Below are positions 58,272-64,000 of a DNA stretch of 64,000 nucleotides, piece after piece. The DNA comes from Malus domestica. Taxonomy: Eukaryota; Streptophyta; Magnoliopsida; Rosales; Rosaceae. A model generated the notes under the pieces. It saw only the letters and a list, made by a program, of their open reading frames with translations. It did not search any database and was not told the DNA's origin. The stretch is taken from assembly GCF_042453785.1 (NCBI RefSeq), contig NC_091668.1:13102001-13166000 (forward strand). Reading direction: 5' to 3'. The position numbers and the translations under genes are program-made. Within the stretch, counting starts at the first letter, position 1. Each line of letters starts with the position of its first letter.

Positions 58272-60185
58272 ATTGTTTAACTCCAAGATGCTTGGCCAAA
58301 CGTAAGCCTGCTAGAAGGGCTTCGTATTCGGCCTCGTTGTTCGATGCCTTGAATTTGAAACGAAGAGCGTATTCTATCGCCACTTTGTCAGGGGTAGTGA
58401 GGACTAATCCTGCTCCGCAACCCTGTTGGTTGGATGAGCCATCAACATACAGACTCCATGTTGGGGTTGTTGATTCTATCTTCTGAGCTTCCGATGGTAA
58501 TGAAGCTATTGCTTCAGGTGTAGAAGCGATGTCAACAGGATATGTGAAGTCGGCGATGAAATCTGCTACTGCTTGACCCTTTTCGGCTGGTTTTGGTTGG
58601 TAGGAGATGTCAAACTCACCCAATGCTATCGCCCATTTGATTATTCGCCCAGACGTGTTAGGACTCTGGAGTATCTGTCGAAGAGGGTGATTGGTAAGCA
58701 CGATGATGGCGTGTGCTTGGAAATAAGGGCGAAGTTTTCGAGCAGACATGACCAATGCTAGAGCTAATTTCTCAATGTTGGAGTATCGTGCCTCCGCATC
58801 TTGTAGGGCCTTGCTAGCATAGTAGACGGGCCGTTCGACACCACTGTCATTTCGAATAAGAACAGAACTGACTACTGAAGCCGAAACCGATAGATAGATA
58901 ATGAGAGTGTCACCAACTTCTGGTTTGGAGAGCGGAGGGGCTTTACTCATGTACTCTTTGAGGTTCCTGAATGCCTTGGCACATTCCTCCGTCCATATAA
59001 TGTACTTCTTATTTCCCTTGAGTGTTTTGAAGAAAGGAGCACATCTGTCTGTGGCCTTAGAGATGAATCTGGTTAAGGCTGCCACCTTGCCAGTAAGGCT
59101 TTGGATGTCTTTTGAAGTTACTGGCTCTTTCATGTCGAGGATTTCTTTGATCTTTTCGGGGTTAGCTTCAATGCCTCGTTGGCTAATCATGAAGCCTAAG
59201 AATTTGCCAGAGCCCACGCGGAAGGCACATTTGTTGGGGTTCAACCTCATTCGATACCTCTTTAGAATGGTGAAAGTTTCAGATAGGTTGGTGATGTGTT
59301 GGTCAGCATGTTTGCGTTTGACTAACATATCATCAACGTAAACTTCCATGCTCTTCCCAATCTGTTCGGCAAACATTGAATTGACCAGTCTCTGATAAGT
59401 TGCTCTTACATTCTTTAGACCGAAGGGCATGACTTTGTAGCAATATAGTCCCCTGTCAGTAGTGAAGGCTGTGTGTTCTTGGTCTGAGGGGTTCATGAGG
59501 ATTTGGTTGTATCCTGAATAAGCGTCCATGAAGCTCAAGAGCTCACACCCTGCCGTAGAGTTTATAAATCTATCAATGAGAGGAAAGGGGAAACTATCCA
59601 TCGGGCATCCTTTGTTTAGGTCGGTGTAGTCGACACACATTCTCCACAAGACCTTTTGAAGCAGGAGACTTTCCTTGGTCGGATTTTTCTTAACAAGGAC
59701 AACATTTGCTACCCATGTTGGGTAATTGACTTCACGGACGAAGCCTATGTCCTTGAGTTTTTTAACTTCTGCTTTCATCGCCTCGTATCGTTCAACATCA
59801 TAAGATCTTCGCTTCTGTTTTACTGGTTTGGTCTTAGGATCAATACTCAAGTGGTGACAGATGATATCGGGAGAGATGCCCGGCATATCTTTATATGACC
59901 AAGCGAAGACCTCGGCGTTCTCTTGCAAAAAGGAGATCAGCGACAACCGAAGGGGTGGTGACAAAGTGGTGCCAATCTTCACCATGCGATCTGGATGGTC
60001 TTTGGAGATAGAGACATTCTCTAACTCTTCAGCGGGTTGTGCTTGCTGGGTGAATGAGTCATCTCGAGGGTCGTCGGGTTGACTGTTGCCATCATGAAGA
60101 TCCGAGTTGGCTTCATCTGGACTGGTCTTTACTACCTGGTTATGTATAGAGAGGGTCTCCTTGGGGACAGGCAGGTGTTGTTGCT
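58272..60185 (-). pseudogene. Tat pol fragment: RT, RNase H and start of the second RNase H, uninterrupted
   Basis: A single open frame enters at 60185 and runs to the C2 fragment junction. It carries the acidic linker (DDPRDDSFTQQAQPAEELEN), RT (RMCVDYTDLNKGCPMDSFPFP, MDAYSGYNQILMNPSDQEHT, EVYVDDMLVK), RNase H (VYYASKALQDAEARYSNIEK, LVMSARKLRPYFQAHAIIV) and the start of the archaeal-type RNase H (WSLYVDGSSNQQGCGAGLVL, NEAEYEALLAGLRLAKHLGVK). The catalytic YVDD is intact, unlike in the first Tat element. Protease, gag and integrase are missing: the left side is cut by the C2 fragment, the right side by the LTR at 60186. The open frame continues a few codons into that LTR and, on the other side, into the C2 fragment. 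Confidence 0.9.
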
Positions 60186-61626
60186 TGATAGGATTTTTAC
60201 TGCTCATGTGAATGCGATAAAAACCTCCTATTTTACTTGCAAGAATTACAAGGATATTGTAGTATAAACGGATCTCGCAAGGTCATTCTCCACAGGGATT
60301 ATTAAATAATTCGAAACAAATCAGATTCCAATTAATGATTGTAAAGTAGAAATTTAGATGATTGATTTTATAACCTACTAATTAAAAACGAATTTAACTA
60401 TTAATGATAAGACAATCTGCAATATTAGGACTAGAGAAAAAAAAACAGTTTTGAGAAAATCAAATTGAGAAGGCACTAGGGTTCCACCATCACCTAGTAA
60501 TCCTATGAATTTTTACCCATTACTTATGATCTACACATACCACTTTGAAGGTTAGATTTTCCTAATTCATATTCTACTTGGAACCTCCAACGTAGAACGT
60601 ATATCTAACATGCAACCCGTCCGGACGTTCGGATCAAATATGAACATGAAAGACTCATTATGCTTTATGAAAATCCTTTGAAAAACCATGCAATCCTTAA
60701 GACGTGATATTCATCCTAAGAGAAATTACAATTATTAATCACAAGAAGCCAGCGTCAATTTCAGGGAACCTTCCGACCAAAATTGCATCAAATTACTTTT
60801 CTAAAGATCCTAATGGTGATCAGGCATTACGACAATTAGATAGTTTTTATCCCGGTGATTAACAATTCAAAGTACGCATGCAATCGATCATAAGCAATTA
60901 AATAAAAATCACATATTCATGCTAAGGCTCAAGGCTTCGCCCTAGCAAAAGAAATTAGTTCCGCATATTCATAATTGAAATCATAGAAAATATTATTAAG
61001 AAAAGGATTGAAAACACCTTCAAGTAGAAAATCTTCAAAACCCTAGCACTTCTCTCTGTCTCCAATATTGCATAAAATAAAGCGTAATCTAAAACTGTAG
61101 ACGGCCAAGCAATATATCTGCTAAGCCCCCACACAAACCCTAGCCACTCCAATTAATAAAAAACCCTAAATAAAAATAGTAAAATTCGTCTAAAATCTGA
61201 ACAGCCACGTTTTGGCCCAAAAGCTGCTCCAAAACTGGCCCAATATAGCTGGATTTGATGTTTGGAATATTCTGAACACTTTTCCAGAAGGCCACGAACC
61301 CATCCGAGGTCATCTTGGGCTCCAAAAACGCAATTTAAGCCCAAAAACGTCATTTTCCAGCACTGCGCACTGCTTCTTTATTTCATCGTCAGAAAATCAC
61401 CGCTTGGTGGAAAAATCCCAAATTTTGATACCATCAAGCTAAGTGACTCACGAACGTCCTCCAATTGGAATTACTCCAAAATTCGTCCATTTGGTCCTGT
61501 TTTGCTCCAGAGGAAGTCGAAAGTCCTATATTGAAAATACAATTCAAAGTATCAAAATTCTTCCAATATATTAACCAAAATATACTAAGATTAGGGTAAA
61601 ATATATAATATAAAATCTACTCATCA
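60186..61626 (-). mobile_element. 3' LTR of a long-LTR retrotransposon inserted in the Tat pol fragment
   Basis: Read on the minus strand it begins TGATGAGTAG and ends CCTATCA, 1441 bp. It is the inverted relative of the solo LTR at 1363-16059. At 60918-60922 it holds a single GCATG at the place where the Tat element is inserted in the other copy. It follows a polypurine tract on the minus strand, so it is the 3' LTR of an element whose body lies to the right. Confidence 0.85.
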
Positions 61627-61641
61627 AATACCCCCAAACTT
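61627..61641 (-). other. Polypurine tract
   Basis: The minus strand reads CTAAGTTTGGGGGTATT directly before the LTR start TGATGAG. Confidence 0.7.
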
Positions 61642-64000
61642 AGCTTTTTGCTTGTCCTCAAGCAAAACAAGACTCAAACAAAAATAAAAACTTAACAAAC
61701 TAACTAGCTAAAATTAACTGACAAAAATTTTCACCTTCAAAGTTGCAATCCATAGCAAATTTTAAAAACTAGAACATCTTTTCAAAAGTTCCAACCAATC
61801 CCACCACAGAGTCTAAGCCATTTAGAATCAATTAGAAAAGAATTCACAAACTTCCTTTGGTGTAAAGTGAACCAACATAATTAAGGAGACTCGACTAAAA
61901 CCCTTACCTCTCGTCCTTATTTATTTCACACATAGTAACTTTAAATATAACTCTCTTTCTTTTTCTTTTTTTTTTCTTTTTCACTTTTTTTTTTTTCATA
62001 TATAACATTTTTTTTTTCTCCAGTAACAGTAGTGGTCGTGCAATGTCGGTTTACTTAAGCTTTCGATCCAACCCATGTAGCGAGCTTTAGGTCAATGACT
62101 CCCAAACCACTAGGGCTTTAGGACACTAGGTGTAGAACACCCCTAAGGACTTATTAACCCGAGCTGAAAAGGCTACGAAACCAACTAACCACCCTGCCTC
62201 ATGCCAAAACTCTACCGTTTGACGCGAGAATCACTGCTGATTAGGCAGGACTGGCCCGGTTACTAGGCAGAACCTCGGGTGAGACAATTATTACTTTATT
62301 TATTTATTTATTTTTTTTTTTTCACACTAATAACTGACTTTACTTAAAATAAAAAATAAAAAATAAAAATAAACTTAGACTAAAAGCAAGTATTTCAATC
62401 TCACTCCCCACAAACCATGTTGGTGTGATGTGCAAAGTTCAAAGTATAATTCATGAATTAGTGTCTAAGCAACGATAAATAGAAAAGACTCTAATGTGGG
62501 ATTAACTTTCACCATGTCCATTTGTTCTAATGTTTAAAATAATCTATGGATATTAACTTAACAAGAATGAAAACTTTTAACCGACACAAAAATGTTATTT
62601 TCCCCACCCCCAAACTTATTTCACACTTTGTCCTCAAGGTGTGGAAAATAAATGCAAATAAAAAAAAAAAAACAACAAAAACGAAACCTGACTAAACATA
62701 ACAACTAAAAAATAAAAAAAAATTAAAAAAAATATAAAATATAATAAAATAATAGAAACTAAAGAAAAGCCAAGGAAAAGTAACAAAAGAAACAAAAGTA
62801 AAGAAAGGAAAATATGCACCTGGTGTTTTATTTGGAAGGTCATGGAGCCGTGACTAATGATAAACTGTGTGCTTGGAAAAAAATGATTCCACACGGCTGT
62901 GATGTGAGTGATTGAATAGCCTTGGGGCATGATCCCAACTCGCACACCAAGTCCATGTTTACAGCACATGTGCACCAAAACCCGTGCACACACACAGGAA
63001 AACATTGGATGCTTCTTTGAAAAGCATGCAATTGGCGTCAGGTTGATGTCTCTGTCAATCATCAAACACAGAGCCCAAACGGCTCTCTCCCTTCTTTAAT
63101 TCAAACCGAGTCACTTTAGTAGACATATGAATACTCCAGCTTTGAACACGTGGCAAGCATCACGGCATGGAGCACCTTAAGATTCCAAAGGAACGGTTAA
63201 GATCAATCCAACTGCCCATCTCTTTCTCTCTAGAAAATCTGAAAATACTACTACTCTCTCCATTTTTTCAGCAAGTCCTTCTTTCTTCGCATTGCCTTAG
63301 GACCCCATTCCTCTGCTCTCTCTAAAATCATGGCTCTCAGAAACGCAAAATCCTTCGGTCTCTTAGAAATTCAGCCACCTCCTCTCTGTTTCACTCAGAA
63401 CCCATATCTCTTTAAAATGAAAAATAGCCATCCTTCCCCCACATTCTTTCTCAACCCTTGCAGCCCCCATCCGTAACCATCCATAATCCAACAACAACAC
63501 ACCTCCGTGAGTACCCAGCCGTGGTGGAAAATCGGAACAACTGAATCCCAAAGGTAAAATCATCCTCCAATCTTTTGTTTTCATGTCTCAGATTTATTTG
63601 TTTTAGAGAAATAGAACTAAATCTAACACATGCATGTCGTTTTATCTATGTGAGGACCCCCAATAATTTCGAATCCGAGACAACATCACCCTGAATCGCC
63701 ATCTCAACTCCACAAAATCATGTCCCCCAAGCCTCAAGCCATCAGACATTGGAGTACCATTTTGCACATGCCACGGTAATCACTCTTACCTCTTTCAAGA
63801 TCCATGTCTCTTAGCTTGCGAAAAAATAAATCTGTGCAAGTTATATTTGCGAGATGAGTCTCTGTAGAAGCTTACACGGATTTTTTTCTTTCTGTAGTAG
63901 GTGTCCGAGATGCACAAAGAGACTGAAGAGACGGACTTGAAAAGCTCCCAAATTCATGGATCTGCAAATTTTTAGGTAAAAACCGCAACCCTTTTTTTTT
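61642..64000 (-). mobile_element. 3' internal region of the long-LTR element, no coding sequence recognised
   Basis: On the plus strand it begins CTTTTTGCTTGTCCTCAAGC, and a second similar motif (CCCCAAACTTATTTCACACTT, about 62610) lies 1 kb on. Such stretches are common in the non-coding 3' part of plant Gypsy elements. Long A/T-rich and pyrimidine-rich tracts follow (61960-62010, 62320-62370, 62660-62760). No gag or pol was seen before the window ends. A different insertion within it cannot be excluded beyond 63.0 kb. Confidence 0.5.

Noticed and set aside
62634..63065. Hydrophobic minus-strand ORF of 143 codons
   Set aside because: The hydrophobic part derives from an A/T homopolymer-rich tract. 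No domain or neighbouring exons were recognised.

Overview
The window is plant nuclear DNA from a dicot. The evidence is intron-containing genes with GT-AG junctions, plant-type LTR retrotransposons, an Au-type SINE, and a gene pair (FAD monooxygenase next to NAA50) that I recall as neighbours on Arabidopsis chromosome 5. The transposon families look like those of apple or pear (Rosaceae), but that is an impression from memory. No bacterial, organellar or viral genome features were seen.

Bases 1-17.4 kb are a three-level nest of LTR elements. An outer LTR (72-17394, duplication GTGGA) contains a second solo LTR (1363-16059, duplication AGACC). That one contains a complete but decayed Tat-lineage Ty3/Gypsy element on the minus strand (2112-15340, duplication GCATG, two 515-bp LTRs). 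The long 3' region of the Tat element carries several tandem-repeat blocks, a family of repeated palindromes and an antisense accessory ORF.

Bases 17.4-29.7 kb hold an L1-type LINE tail, a Mutator-like MITE and a decayed CACTA (En/Spm) element with a Transposase_24 gene. One intron-exon unit of that transposase is present three times. An RTE-type LINE is inserted in it, and the 3' end of the LINE is interrupted by an inverted piece of a second Tat element, with about 570 bp of LINE sequence repeated on the far side.

Bases 33.2-45.2 kb are the host gene island: a BAHD acyltransferase (-), V-ATPase subunit c'' (+), an FAD monooxygenase (-), a predicted plastid protein (+) and N-alpha-acetyltransferase NAA50 (-). 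The genes are close and alternate in strand. The monooxygenase and the plastid protein share a 417-bp divergent promoter interval. Apart from that interval, the sequence gives no sign that these genes act in one pathway; they look like unrelated housekeeping and specialised-metabolism genes.

Bases 45.6-64.0 kb are again transposon-rich: a Copia pol remnant, an old tandem segmental duplication whose left copy alone has taken later insertions (RTE tail, PIF/Harbinger element, SINE, MITE), a CACTA-like region, and further MITE copies. A Tat-type LTR follows, with a primer-binding site and pieces of host genes (a GH9 endoglucanase exon and a C2-domain exon) behind it. Next is a well-preserved Tat pol fragment and, at the right edge, the 3' LTR and internal region of the long-LTR family that also supplied the solo LTR on the left.

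I found no clearly new multi-gene system. The most distinctive observations are the antisense ORF of the Tat element, its array of palindromes, the LINE-Tat-LINE sandwich, the gene fragments behind the Tat-type LTR, and the duplicated splice acceptor region in the V-ATPase gene. All exon boundaries, alignments and mismatch counts were made by eye.
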